From Capra hircus (taxonomy: Eukaryota; Chordata; Mammalia; Artiodactyla; Bovidae): DNA of 64,000 nucleotides. Within the stretch, counting starts at the first letter, position 1, and each line of letters opens with the position of its first letter. Below, one piece after another: positions 33,580 to 43,887 of this stretch. Location of the stretch: the NCBI RefSeq assembly GCF_001704415.2, contig NC_030811.1, forward strand, positions 60,253,591-60,317,590, read 5' to 3'. The notes below the pieces were generated by a model. That model had not been told where the DNA came from, did no database searches, and was given only the letters and a program-made list of their open reading frames with translations. Both the position numbers and the translations under genes were made by a program.

Positions 33580-33985
33580 ACTAGTAATCAGTAAAATGTA
33601 AATTAAAACAGCAATTAAGATAGCATGGTCATCTTTTAGATGAACAAAGGTTAAAGAATTCTACAGTATCAAGTGTTAGAATGTGGTGTAAATAGGATCG
33701 CACATACTGCCAACTGGGAGTATAAATTAATATAACTTGTTTGGAAAGCAATTTGGTCATTTATAGTAAAGTTGAACAAATTCTGCAGACGGAGGAGCCT
33801 GGTAGGCTGCCGTCTATGGGGTCGCACAGAGTCCGACACGACTGAAGTGACTTAGCAGGATGATCACATACACTCTCAGGGTAACATGGATGAAAATAAT
33901 CACTGAGGAATAGTTTTCTATGGCAAAATTAGAAACAACTTACATGCTCATCAACAGATAAATAAAAAGTGATACAGTCTAAAGG
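33580..33985 (+). mobile_element. L1M remnant with BOV-A insertion
   Basis: Sense L1 ORF2/3'UTR blocks: gtaaattaaaacagcaatta, gccaactgggagtataaatt, ttggaaagcaatttgg; after the SINE, aattagaaacaacttacatg and ctcatcaacag. Diverged. Confidence 0.65.
33788..33860 (+). mobile_element. BOV-A2 SINE, 3' half
   Basis: gacggaggagcctggtagg to gaagtgacttagcagg, a 5'-truncated unit within the L1M remnant. Confidence 0.88.
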
Positions 33986-34404
33986 GAGCTTCTCAGGTGG
34001 TGCTAGTGGTAAATGACCTGCCTGCCAATGAAAGTGAAAGTAAAGTCGCTCAGTTGTATCCGACCCTTTGTGACCCCATGGACTGTAGCCTACCAGGCTT
34101 CTCTGTCCATGGGGAAGAATACTGGAGTGGGTTGCCATTTCCTTCTCCAGGGGATCTTCCCAACCCAGAGACTGAACCCGGGTCTCCCACATTGTAGGCA
34201 GACACTTAACCGTCTGAGCCACCAGGGAAATCTTGTAATAGATGCAGGTTTGATCCCTGGATTGGGAAGATCCTCTGGAGAAGGAAACAGCAACCAACTC
34301 CAGTGTTCTTGCCTGAAGAATCCCATGGACAGAGGAGCCCAGTGAGCTACAGTCCATGGGGTCACAAAGAGTCAGACACAACTGAAGTAACTTAGCAGCA
34401 TGCA
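33986..34404 (+). mobile_element. Bov-tA SINE hosting a second SINE
   Basis: Outer copy in two pieces: head 33986-34030 (gcttctcaggtggtgctag) and remainder from about 34236 (gatgcaggtttgatccctgg) to 34404 (gaagtaacttagcagc). The middle is a reverse-strand Bov-tA. Confidence 0.9.
34031..34235 (-). mobile_element. Bov-tA SINE nested in another Bov-tA
   Basis: Starts with its tail on the plus strand (aaagtgaaagtaaagtcgc), then core, and ends with the head (tgagccaccagggaaatc). Its position inside the outer copy's tRNA-like head shows it is the younger of the two. Confidence 0.92.
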
Positions 34405-34450
34405 TGGTCTAAAGGTGACCCAAAATACACCAATTAAATATACATAAACA

Positions 34451-34581
34451 TTGGAGAAGGAAATGGCAACCCACTCCAGTGTTCTTGCCTGGAGAATCCC
34501 AAGGACGGAGGAGCCTGGTGGGCTGCTGTCTATGGGGTCGCACAGAGTCAGACACGACTGAAGCGACTTAGCAGCAGCAGC
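34451..34581 (+). mobile_element. BOV-A2 SINE, monomeric
   Basis: From ttggagaaggaaatggcaac to cgacttagcagcagcagc, one complete BOV-A unit. Possible imperfect TSD rich in tatacat on both sides. Confidence 0.92.
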
Positions 34582-34779
34582 AAACTATAATTATATACAT
34601 GGCTGAATCTCAAAAACATTAACAAATGGACAAAAGATGAAGATCAATATATACATACTATACCATTTAGGCAAATTAGGCAAAAATAACACTAATGTAT
34701 TCTTCAAGGATATACGTATTTGTTTATACATATATCTATATATACATCTATATACAGACATATTATATAAAATCAGTGG
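34582..34779. other. AT-rich tract
   Basis: TA-rich simple-sequence DNA (tatatctatatatacatc) around 34725-34765, possibly the end of an L1M remnant. Confidence 0.5.
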
Positions 34780-34990
34780 TCGTCCAACAGTAGTGGTTCT
34801 TCCTCCCCTAGGGTCAATTGACAATGTCTGGAGATATTATTCTTTGACAAAACATGGGTAGAGGGTGCTACTAGAGAGAGTATTGGCCAGATATTCTGAT
34901 AGTTTCTTACACGCCAAAGAACATCCCTCCAACAACAAAAAATTATCTGGCCTAAAATGTCAATAGCACTGAGGTTGAGAATCTCTGCTC
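34780..34990 (+). mobile_element. hAT-type DNA transposon remnant (MER20-like)
   Basis: From gtggttcttcctcccctag through caatgtctggagatatt and aaattatctggcctaaaatg to gaggttgagaatctctg. Ends are complementary in the usual way for this element. Name from memory. Confidence 0.6.
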
Positions 34991-35734
34991 GAGAACTATG
35001 AAATATAATGGTTTTTACATATTAATTATTTAACTAATAATTTCCCAGCACAAATTTAACTTTCTCAGCATATATAAACCTCTTCAGTGGCCAGAGTCGG
35101 AAGGCAGTAAGCTCCAAGACACAGAATGCCATGCTTCCTTTTCTTTAAAATAAAATTTAAAAATCACCGGTGGGTTCTAAAATACATTTTTTTGTCTTTT
35201 GAAATGAGAGATTAAAATGTTCCCAACATCCACAATCAATATCTTTCATGGGTTCCAACACTACAGTCAAACACCATTCATCAGGCCTGAAACAGGCTCA
35301 CATTCACAAGCACTCCTTCCTCCTTGCATCCCGTGTTCTCTCTCTCAGGACTCTTCCACTTACTCACAGTGCTATCATTTGCTGGCTAGTAAATACCCAA
35401 GGGAACTTCATTTGAAAAATTATTTGTAAATTATGTTTCAGTAAATTGAATCATGTTTTAAATGAACTAAAGTAGGTCACTACTTAAAGGAACTTGCTAA
35501 TAAACATTTAGTGACATTATAATAATATACATATCTATTATATGATGCAAATAATAATGAAAGCCTATTTTTTCTGCTGTGTAAGGATTCATGAGTACAT
35601 TTCAGGATCTGCAGCAAAGCACACGAATATTGAAGTCAAGCCTGTCCCAAGTTCCCAGTGTTCTCACTTTACTCAGATTCACTAAACTGTGACTTTTTGC
35701 ATTACCCGTTCCAAACCTTAAAGTGCACTGTGCA
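34991..35734. other. No recognised feature
   Basis: AT-rich, unique-looking DNA. Confidence 0.45.
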
Positions 35735-36368
35735 AACGTGGTCTATATGTGCAATGGAATATTACTCAGCCTTTGAAAAGAAGCAAATCCCCTCACATGC
35801 TACAACATGAATGAATCTTATGGACATGACGGCAAGTAAAATAAACCAGTCACAAAAGGACGAATACTGCATGATTCTACTTACATGAGGGAGTCAAACT
35901 CTTAGAAATAGAAAGAAGAAAGTAGAACGGTGGTTGCCATGGGTTGGGAGGATGGAGAACAGGGAATGGGAGTTGTTGTTAAGCAGGTATAGAGATTTAG
36001 TTCAGATATATAAGCAATCTCTTGCACAACAGTGTTCATATAGTGGACAGCACTGAACTACACCCAGATGGTGCTAGTGGTAAAGAACCTGCTTGCAAGT
36101 GCAGGAGATGTAAGAGTCACAGGTTCTAACCCTGGGTCAGAAAGATCCCCCGGAGGAGGGCATGGCAACCCAGACTCCCACATTCTTGCCTGGAGAATCC
36201 CATGGACAGAGGAGCCTGCCAGGCTTCAGTTCACAGGGTCACAAAGGGTCAGACACAACTGAAGTGACTTGGTACACACAGCACAGCACTGAGCTAAACA
36301 CTTGAAAATGATTAAGATGATAAATTTTACATTATGTTTTTTGAACCACAATAAAAAAGCTTTTAAAA
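35735..36368 (+). mobile_element. L1M LINE 3' end, split by a Bov-tA SINE
   Basis: Left piece to 36063: gcaatggaatattactcagc, gaatgaatcttatggacatg, ggtggttgccatgggttggg. Right piece 36300-36368: cttgaaaatgattaag, ttatgttttttgaaccac and an A-rich end. Interrupted by the Bov-tA at 36064-36282. Confidence 0.8.
36064..36282 (+). mobile_element. Bov-tA SINE with TSD
   Basis: Head ccagatggtgctagtgg, core, tail gacacaactgaagtgac and a short CA end. Flanked by acagcactgaactacac (36047-36063) and acagcactgagctaaac (36283-36299), 17 bases with two mismatches. Confidence 0.94.
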
Positions 36369-36772
36369 CATCAGAAGCAGGACTTTCACAAAACATTCTA
36401 GAACTTTAAACACTGATTACAGGTCTGGTTGTGACACTGAAAAACTCAGTGAAAACTCTGACTCAGCAGAGGATAGAGTCCAGCACAGAGTCAGCATCAT
36501 AAACGCAGGAGAAAAGGACTCCAGGAAGCTGACACATGACAGAGTTGGCAAGTGACAGAAAAGCAAACAGAACAAGTTTCCTAAAAACTACTGCATACCA
36601 GAAGTTCACGGTGGCTGGAGGGGGGAATTTAGGTTGTGACGGAACTTTGAATTAATACTTATTTCTGCTTCTCAACTACCAACAATAATGAAAAATCTTA
36701 GTGAAGCATCAGTTTTGTGCCAGTTTATATGCATCATTTCATCACATCTTCTTGACAACTTTATATGGCAAA

Positions 36773-37331
36773 TGTCCTGGTTCCGTATTGCTGTGTAACA
36801 ATAAGTAACATCCTAAATAAATATAACTTCCTAAAACTTAGGCCTTCAAACAACAACAGTCATTTACTTTGCTCATGAAACTACAATTTGGCAGGATTGG
36901 GCTGGCATGGCTGCTCTAGACTCCATGTGAAGGCAGCCAGGGCTTGCATGGGGCTCATGAAGGATCCAATTTTCAAGATGGTTCATGCATATGCTGGAGA
37001 GCTGAGCTAGCAGTCAGCTTGGAGCTCAACTAAGCTTGTGGGTCAGGGAGCTCAATTACTCCCACTTTCTTACAGCAGGGTGCCTGGCTTCTGAGAACAA
37101 ACACTACAGAGCAAAATGGAGAGGCACAGCACTTTTGTGATCTAGCCTTGCAAGACAGATAGCATCACTTCCGCTATATTCTGCTGGTCAAGGGGGTCAC
37201 AATATTCCACTCCAGATCAAAGAGAAAGTACGTAAACTCTATCACTAGAGCCAAGGACTGTCAAAGTGACACTGTAAAAAGCAAATATGAGGGATCAGAC
37301 TGAACATCGTTAGAAAATATAATCTTCCACA
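36773..37331 (-). mobile_element. MaLR/ERVL-type LTR inserted in a MIR
   Basis: Starts tgtcctggttccgtattgc and ends cttccaca, giving the TG...CA termini of an LTR. Inner blocks such as ttcaaacaacaacagtcatt and tcacttccgctatattctg fit an antisense MLT-type LTR. Flanks gcaaa and gtaag may be a decayed 5-base duplication, the right one now lying beyond the BovB. Confidence 0.6.
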
Positions 37332-37395
37332 GTGGTCCATGGAAGAAGGGAATGGCAAACCACTTCAGTATTCTTGCCTTGAGATCCCCATGAAC
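37332..37395 (+). other. BOV-A-like module in the BovB 5' leader
   Basis: ccatggaagaagggaatgg, then ccacttcagtattcttgcc and tgaacag, closely parallels the core of BOV-A and Bov-tA SINEs (ggagaaggaaatggcaac, actccagtattcttgcc). It shows the SINE core matches the LINE's own 5' end. It could instead be a SINE piece joined to the BovB end. Confidence 0.6.
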
Positions 37396-37589
37396 AGTAG
37401 GAAAAGACAAAAAGACAGGACACTGAAAGAGGAACTCCCCAAGTCAGTAGGTGCCCAATGTGCTCCTGGAGATCAGTGGAGAAATAACTCCAGAAAGAAT
37501 GAAGGGATGGAGCCAAAGCAAAAACAACACCCAGTTGTGGATATGACAGGTGATGGAAGTGAAGTTTGATGACGTAAAGAACAATATTG

Positions 37590-40484
37590 CATAGGAACCT
37601 GGAATGTTAGGTCCATGAATCAAGGCAAATTGGAAGCACTCAAATAAGACACAGCAAGAGTGAATGTCGACATTTTAGGAATCAGCGAACTAAAATGGAC
37701 TGGAATGGGTGAATATAACTCACATGACCATTATATCTACTACTGAGGGAAAGAATCCCTTAGAAGAAATGCAGTAGCCACCATGGTCAACAAAAGAGTC
37801 TGAAATGCAGTACTTGGAACAATCTCAAAAACGACAGAATGATCTCTTGTTCGTTTCCAAGGCAAACCATTCAGCATCAAAGTAACCCAAGTCTATGCCT
37901 CAACCAGTAATGCTGAAGAAGCTGAAGTTGAACAGTTCTATGAAGACCTACAAGACCTTCTAGAACTAACACCCAAAAAACATGTCCTTTTCATGATAGG
38001 GGACTGGAATGCAAAAGGAGGAAGTCAAGAAATACCTGGAATAACAGGCAAATTTGGCCTTGGAATACAGAATGAAGCAGGGCAAAGGCTAATAGCCTTT
38101 TGCCAAGAGAAAGCACTGGTCATAGCAAACACCCTCTTCCAACAACACAAGCGAAGACTCTACATATGGCCATCACCAGATGGTCAATACTGAAGTCAGA
38201 TTGATTATATTCTTTGCAGCCAAAGATGGAGAAGCTCTATACTGTCAGCAAAGATAAGATTGAGAGCTGACTGTGTCTCAGATCATGAACTCCTTATCGC
38301 CAAATTCAGACTTAAATTGAAGAAAGTAGGGAAAATCACTAGACCATTCAGGTATGACCTAAGTCAAATCCCTTATGGTTATACATTGAAAGTGAGAAAT
38401 AGATTCAAGGGATTAGATCTGATAGAGTGCCTGAAGAATTATGGACAGAGGTTCATGACATTGTACAGGAGGCAGGGATCAGACCATCCCCAAGAAAAAG
38501 AAATGCAAAAAGGCAAAATGGTTGTCTGAGGTGGCCTTACAAATAGCTGTGAAAAGAAGAGAAGTAAAAAGCAAAGGAGAAAAGGAAAAGTATACCGATT
38601 TGAATGCAGAGTTCGAAAGAATAGCAGGGAGAGATAAGAAAGCCTTCCTCGGTGATCAATGCAAAGGAATAGAAGAAAACAGTAGAAAGGGGAAGACTAA
38701 AGATCTCTTCAAGAAATTAGAGATACCAAGGGAACATTTCATACAAAGATGAGCAAAACAAAGGACAGAAATGGTATGGACTTAACAGAAGCAGAAGATA
38801 TTAAGAAGAGATGGCAAAAATACACAGAAGAACTATACAAAAAAAAGATCTTCACGACCCAGATAATCACAATGGTGTGATCACTCACCTAGAGCCAGAC
38901 ATCCTGGAATGCGAAGTTAAGTTGGCCTTAGGAAGCATCACTATGAACAAAGCTAGTAGAGGTTATGGAATTCCAGTTGAGCCATTTCAAATCCTAAAGG
39001 ATATGCTGTGAAAGTGCTACACTCAACATGCCAGTAAATTTGGAAAACTCAGCAGCGACCACAGGACTGGAAAAGGGCAGTTTTCATTAGAATCCCAAAG
39101 AAAGGCAATGCCAAAGAATGCTCAATCTACCGCACAATTGCAGTCATCTCACATGCTAGCAGGAGAAGGCAATGGCACCCCACTCCAGTACTCTTGCCTG
39201 GAAAATCCCATGGACGGAGGAGCCTGGTAGGCTGCAGTCCACGGGGTCGCTAAGAGCTGGGCACAACTGAGCAACTTCACTTTCACTTTTCACTTTCATG
39301 CATTGGAGAAGGAAACGGCAACCCACTCCAGTGTTCTTGCCTGAAGAATCCATGGGACAGAGGAGTCTAGTGGGCTGCTGTCTGTGGGGTTGCACAGAGT
39401 CGGACATGATTGAAGCAACTTAGCAGCAGCAGTGGCACATGCTAGCAAAGCAATGCTCAAAATTCTCCAAGCCAGGCTTCAACAATACATGAACCGTGAA
39501 CTTCCAGATATTCAAGCTGGATTTAGAAAAGGCAGAGGAACCAGAAATCAAATTGCCAACATCCACTGGATCACTGGAAAAGCAAGAGAGTTCCAGAAAA
39601 ACATCTATTTCTGCTTTATTGACTATACCAAAGCCTTTGACTGTGTGGATCACAACAAACTGCGGAAAATTCTGAAAGAGATGGGAATACCAGACCACCT
39701 TACATGCCTCTTGAGAAATCTGTATGCAAGTCAAGAAGCAACAATTAGAACTGGACATGGAACAATAGACTGGTTCCAAATTGGGAAAGGAGTACAACAA
39801 GGCTGTATATTGTTACCTATTTATTTAACTTATATGCAGAGTACACCATGAAAAATGCTGGGCTGGATGAAGCACAAGCTGGAAACAAGATGGCCAGGAG
39901 AAATACCAATAACCTCAGATATGCAGATGACACCATCCTTATGGCAGAAAGCAACGAACAACAAAAGAGCCTCTTGATGAAAGTGAAAGAGGAGAGTGAA
40001 AAGGTTGGCTTAAAATTCAACATTCAGAAAGCTAAGATTATGGCATCTGGCCCCATCACTTCATGGCAAATAGATGGGGAAACAGTAGAAACAGTGACTG
40101 TCTTTATTTTGGGGGACTCCAAAATCACTGCAGATGGTGACTGTAGCCATGAAATTAAAAGACGCTTGCTCCTTGGAAGAAAAGTTATGACCAACTTAGA
40201 CAGCATATTAAAAAGCAGAGACATTACTTTGCCAACAAAGGTCCATATAGTCAAAGCTGTGTTTTTTCCAGTAGTCATGTATGGATGTGAGAGCTGGGAC
40301 TATAAAAAAAGTTGTGTGCCAAAGAATTGATGCTTTTGAACTGTGGTGTTGGGGAAGACTCTTGAGAGTCCCTTGGACTGCAAGGAGATCCAACCAGTCC
40401 ATCCTAAAGGAAGTCAGTCCTGATTATTCATTGGAAGGACTGATGCTGAAGCTGAAACTCAAATCCTTTGGCCACCTGATGTGA
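37590..40484 (+). pseudogene. BovB ORF2-type protein relic: endonuclease + RT
   Basis: Readable in pieces. Endonuclease: GTWNVRSMNQGKLEALK, DILGISELKWTGMGE (catalytic Glu region), GDWNAK (37999-38016) and SDHELL (near 38280). RT: QAGFRKGRGTRNQIA, the motif A region FIDYTKAFDCVDH (39617-39655), QQGC (near 39795) and YADD (39919-39930). Broken by stops (TAA 37645-37647, TGA 37744-37746, TGA 38191-38193), a SINE at 39162-39435, a frameshift near 39815-39845, another near 40305, and TGA at 40482-40484. Confidence 0.93.
39162..39435 (+). mobile_element. BOV-A2 dimeric SINE inside BovB RT, exact TSD
   Basis: Two BOV-A units with the linker cactttcatgcattggag and a (CAG)-type end. Flanked by a perfect 12-base duplication cacatgctagca at 39150-39161 and 39436-39447, which is original BovB sequence (the ISHAS codons). 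It therefore inserted after the BovB. Confidence 0.97.
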
Positions 40485-40948
40485 AGAACTGACTGATTTG
40501 AAAAGACCCTGATGCTGGAAAGATTGAAGGAGGGAGGAGAAGGGGATTACAGAGAATGAGATGGTTGGATGGCATCACTGGCTCAGTGGACATGAGTTTG
40601 AGTAAACTCCGGGAGTTGGTGATGGACAGTGAGACTCCTAAGCAAACGAACTGAACTGAACAGTAAGTACTATCAGTATCATCTCCATTTTGTAGATAGA
40701 GTAACAGAGGTTTGGAGTGGAAATTAACTCCTCCCACAAAAAAATCACAAAGCTATTAAGTAATGACTCTAAAATCCGACCCAGATACCCATGACTCCTA
40801 GAGTCTGAGCCCTTAATTACTCTTAACTATTCTGCTTCCCAGTTCTTCCACAATTCTCACTCTAATTACTTCCCTTCCAAAGATCTTTACTTTCTTTGCA
40901 TATAAGGGGCTTAGTTCATATCTGTGCTTAGTGGCCCGGTTGAATCCG

Positions 40949-40966
40949 GTTAATTTGCAAATTAAC
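40949..40966. repeat. Perfect 18-base palindrome
   Basis: gttaatttgcaaattaac equals its own reverse complement. It lies 16 bases before a second hairpin. Confidence 0.95.
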
Positions 40967-40982
40967 ATGAAAACAAACGAAC

Positions 40983-41005
40983 TTTCCAACTACACTAGTT
41001 GGAAA
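40983..41005. repeat. Hairpin: 9-base inverted repeat
   Basis: tttccaact and agttggaaa around a 5-base loop. A direct copy of the left arm region (ctttccaactac) recurs at 41029-41040. Confidence 0.93.
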
Positions 41006-41214
41006 CTATAACTATAAACAATCTATAACTTTCCAACTACTGACCCAGAGGTAGCTCTCTAAATATTTGCTAAGTTAGTTGCCTTCTTTTCTGTGCTAAA
41101 CAATCAACTCCTTGAAAGAAATGAAGTTCAGTAAAACCTGATATCTGTATGATATTTGATTTACTTTCTTGCATACATCAGGAGTTTCATAAGTACTTGT
41201 TTGAAATGGCCTAC

Positions 41215-41400
41215 CTGTTTACTTATCTGTCTCTCCAACCCTCCACCAAACTGTGAAATACTAAAAGGCAGAAAGACAGAGGGCTAGATGCTAAGATCAC
41301 AATAACCTCCATGCCTCATGCCCCACCCAACACACACAGAGCCCTACAGAGTGTGCCTTCATTAAATGCTATCCTGAAGAAATGAATGAATTGTATACAG
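41215..41400 (-). repeat. L2 3'-end remnant
   Basis: Antisense L2-like: aaatactaaaaggcagaaag, agagtgtgccttcattaaat and gaagaaatgaatgaatt at the end. Diverged. Confidence 0.4.
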
Positions 41401-41428
41401 AGATGAACAGGTTTATAATAACTGTCCT

Positions 41429-41466
41429 CATTCAAACAAGAGAAACATTCATTCAAACAAGAGAAA
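41429..41466. repeat. Tandem duplication, 21-base period
   Basis: cattcaaacaagagaaa occurs at 41429-41445 and again at 41450-41466. Confidence 0.92.
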
Positions 41467-41956
41467 TGAGATCCCATTTATTGGGCCCACTGGCCTAGTC
41501 CTAAATGAAGGCAACCAGAATTATATTTTGGTGGAGAAAAAAGAAACAGTGGGTTGCATGATAGACCTGTAAAGGGAAGAAGACATTAGCTGAAAATTTT
41601 TTCAGCTGCATGAAGAAAAGATACTATTTATAAGCATCTTATAAATGCTTTTTGACACCCTCCCAACTTAGATGTTGAGGTCAGTGCAGAAACGCATGAG
41701 GAGAAGAGGAGGAAGGAAATTTGTTTCCTGATGCTATTCCATGTCAGTCACTCTACTGAGAAAGAGCTCAGGCTTCCACTCCCACAAGTAATACTTCCAC
41801 ATAAAATCAAGAACAGCTGGAATAGGAAGTAGAAACAAAAACTAGTGTGGCATTTTGCTAGCTCATAGCAAATGATTTTAAGAAGCAATTGTGGAGATAC
41901 AGCAACTAATTTCTACCCTAGCAATACTCTAGATGGGAAATCCCACTGGTATGAAT
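41467..41956. other. No recognised feature
   Basis: Unique-looking DNA before the composite BovB/Bov-tA insertion. Confidence 0.45.
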
Positions 41957-41969
41957 ACTGATTGTCAGT

Positions 41970-42341
41970 TCAGTTTAGTTGTTGTCCAGCTCTTTGCGAC
42001 CCCATAGACTGCAGCAAGCCAGGACTCCCTGTCCATCACCAACTCCCGGAGTTTACCCAAACTCATGTGCATCAAGTATCTGATGTCACCCAGCCATCTC
42101 ATCCTCTGTTGTCACCTTCTCCTCCTGCCCTCAATCTTTCCCAGCATCAGGGTCTTTTCAAATGAGTCAGCTCTTAGCATCAGATGGCCAAAGTATTGGC
42201 GTTTCATCTTCAACATCAGTCCTTCCAATGAACACCCAGGACTGATCTCCTTTAGGATGGACTGGTTTGATCTCCTTGTAGTTTAAGGGACTCTCAAGAG
42301 TCTTCTCCAACACCACGGTTCAAAAGCATCAATTCTTCAGC
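41970..42341 (-). mobile_element. BovB LINE 3' fragment, part of a composite
   Basis: Reverse-strand BovB tail and RT C terminus from tcagtttagttgttgtcc to caaaagcatcaattcttcag (the RIDAFEL codons in reverse). Left flank is the duplication actgattgtcagt (41957-41969). The matching copy is not at its right end but after the adjoining Bov-tA dimer. Confidence 0.92.
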
Positions 42342-42593
42342 TTCCCTGATAGCTCAGTTAGTAAAGAATCCGCCTGCAATGCAGGAGACCCCGGTTCAAT
42401 TCCTGCGTCGGAAAGATTCCCTGGAGAAGGGATAGGCTATCCACTCCAGTATTCTTAGGCTTCCCTTGTGGCTCAGCTGGTAAAGAATCTGCCTGAAATG
42501 CAGGAGACCTGGGTTCGATCCCTGGGTTGGGAAGATCCCCTGGAGAAGGGAAAGGTTACCCACTCCTGTATTCTAGCCTGGAGAATTCCATGG
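42342..42593 (+). mobile_element. Bov-tA dimer, 3'-truncated, part of a composite
   Basis: Two heads in tandem: 42342-42459 (cttccctgatagctcagtt to cagtattctta) and 42460-42593 (cttcccttgtggctcagctg to ttccatgg). The dimer is cut inside its core-tail region and is followed at once by actgattgtcagt (42594-42606), the partner of the duplication at 41957. Confidence 0.92.
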
Positions 42594-42632
42594 ACTGATT
42601 GTCAGTGGATGAATTCAAAAAGCAGTCGTCTC

Positions 42633-42636
<4 letters not shown>

Positions 42637-42674
<38 letters not shown>
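42637..42674. repeat. (CA)19 microsatellite
   Basis: Pure CA tract of 19 units. Confidence 0.98.
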
Positions 42675-42677
<3 letters not shown>

Positions 42678-43877
42678 TTTGTAAAAAAAATAAATGAAGT
42701 CTCCCTTCTTTCATTTACCACCCAGCCTTTGGTTTCTTCTAGGCTTTCTATATCTGCTACAACATTTCTTTATTTTCAAAAGAAATCATTGCACCAAGCT
42801 TTATACTCTTTCTTCCCCAGGAACAAGTGGGTAAAGTGGATTGTAGCAGCAATAAAAGTGGAAAGTGATAGTGGAGAAAAATTAATATCTTCATGCTTTT
42901 TGTCCTGAAAATTCTTTAAATAAAATTTAATTTTGCTAGCTATTGCCCTTTAACGTGCTAAATTAGAGAGAGGTAATGCACTCTGCCTTTCCAATTTCTT
43001 TATTGTATTAAGAATCTCTTTTCCTGCAGTCTACAGAAATATTTTTTAGGGAGGGGGGAGTGTGCAGATTTTAGCAAGTATATTGTTGTATTAAGAAAAC
43101 TAATGAGTCATGAGTAATGAGCATATTTTTCCTTATCAGGTTCATAAAAATTTCCCCTGTTACTTCTGGTAATTATCAAAAACACTCACACAAAACACAC
43201 ATATTCTCCACTTCTCAGAAGTTTGCCTCCCACTCCAGCAGTCATACTGTGATGGTTCAAGGTCACATGGTCATGGATGGCTTCTAGTTTTGATACTGAC
43301 ATGAGAATGGTGCCTCCCAATTTTCATTGCTGTCACTTTACGTTTCAATCCCAAGTGTGTGTGTATTTAACTAATATATGTGCTCCACAGAGGGGAAGAT
43401 TCTGTTCAAATTAAAGTTCCCTCCTCACTCTCAACTATCTCCCACCACCAGCCACAAGACAAACATTTTGAATAAAATAATACTAACTATCATTTTGTGT
43501 CATAATTCAACTACATTATTTAAATGACAGAAAATAAGTCTTACCATAAGAGTACAATTGACAAAGCAATTCTAAATTCCTGAATAAGGAAGAGTTCTTC
43601 AAAAGAACAAACTGAATTCTCAAAGAAAATCAAAATTTGGTGGCTTTCAAAGTGAGAACTATTCTCTGGGTTCAAAGCATTTATTGGGTCCTCCTGGGTG
43701 CTGACTGGAGGCTGCACCCTTCCTTCACCACCCCAGCCTGAGTCACTTCTGTTTTGTCTCACTTATGTAGTAAGTTTCTGCTACAAGATAACTTTTGAAT
43801 AAGTTACCAATTTTTATCTTAAATAACTAGTTGAGTAGATGAAAACATACTTTTAATATCGCTGATACCATAGTTTG
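42675..43877. other. No recognised feature
   Basis: About 1.2 kb of unique-looking AT-rich DNA. Confidence 0.5.
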
Positions 43878-43887
43878 CCAATCAAAA

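Larger units (their letters stand above)
37332..40660 (+). mobile_element. Near-full-length BovB LINE interrupted by BOV-A2
   Basis: About 3.06 kb of BovB without the SINE. It has a 5' leader, endonuclease domain, RT domain and a CTGAA-type tail. The last 150 bases lack an internal ~50-base piece (after gatggacagtgag, 40621-40633). A possible short TSD, acagt, is at 37329-37333 and 40660-40664. It begins exactly where the LTR ends. CTGAA-tail copies here include young ones, yet this copy has many stops. Confidence 0.93.
36700..40820 (+). repeat. MIR SINE split by an LTR and a BovB
   Basis: Left part 36700-36772 (ttttgtgccagtttatatgc, cttgacaactttatatgg). Right part 40661-40820 (agtactatcagtatcatc, ccattttgtagatagagt, tcacaaagctattaag). 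The pieces are collinear with MIR. The 3.9 kb between them is a stacked later insertion. Confidence 0.6.
40821..41214. other. Unique DNA with palindromes
   Basis: Holds the palindrome and hairpin at 40949-41005. No repeat family recognised. Confidence 0.5.

Noticed and set aside
34029..34405. 158-codon minus-strand frame at 33929-34405
   Set aside because: Translates nested Bov-tA SINEs; the recurrent MDCS and LEWVA-like peptides are SINE-derived.
37332..40660. BovB as an intact, active element
   Set aside because: Several in-frame stops, two frameshifts, an internal SINE and a tail deletion.
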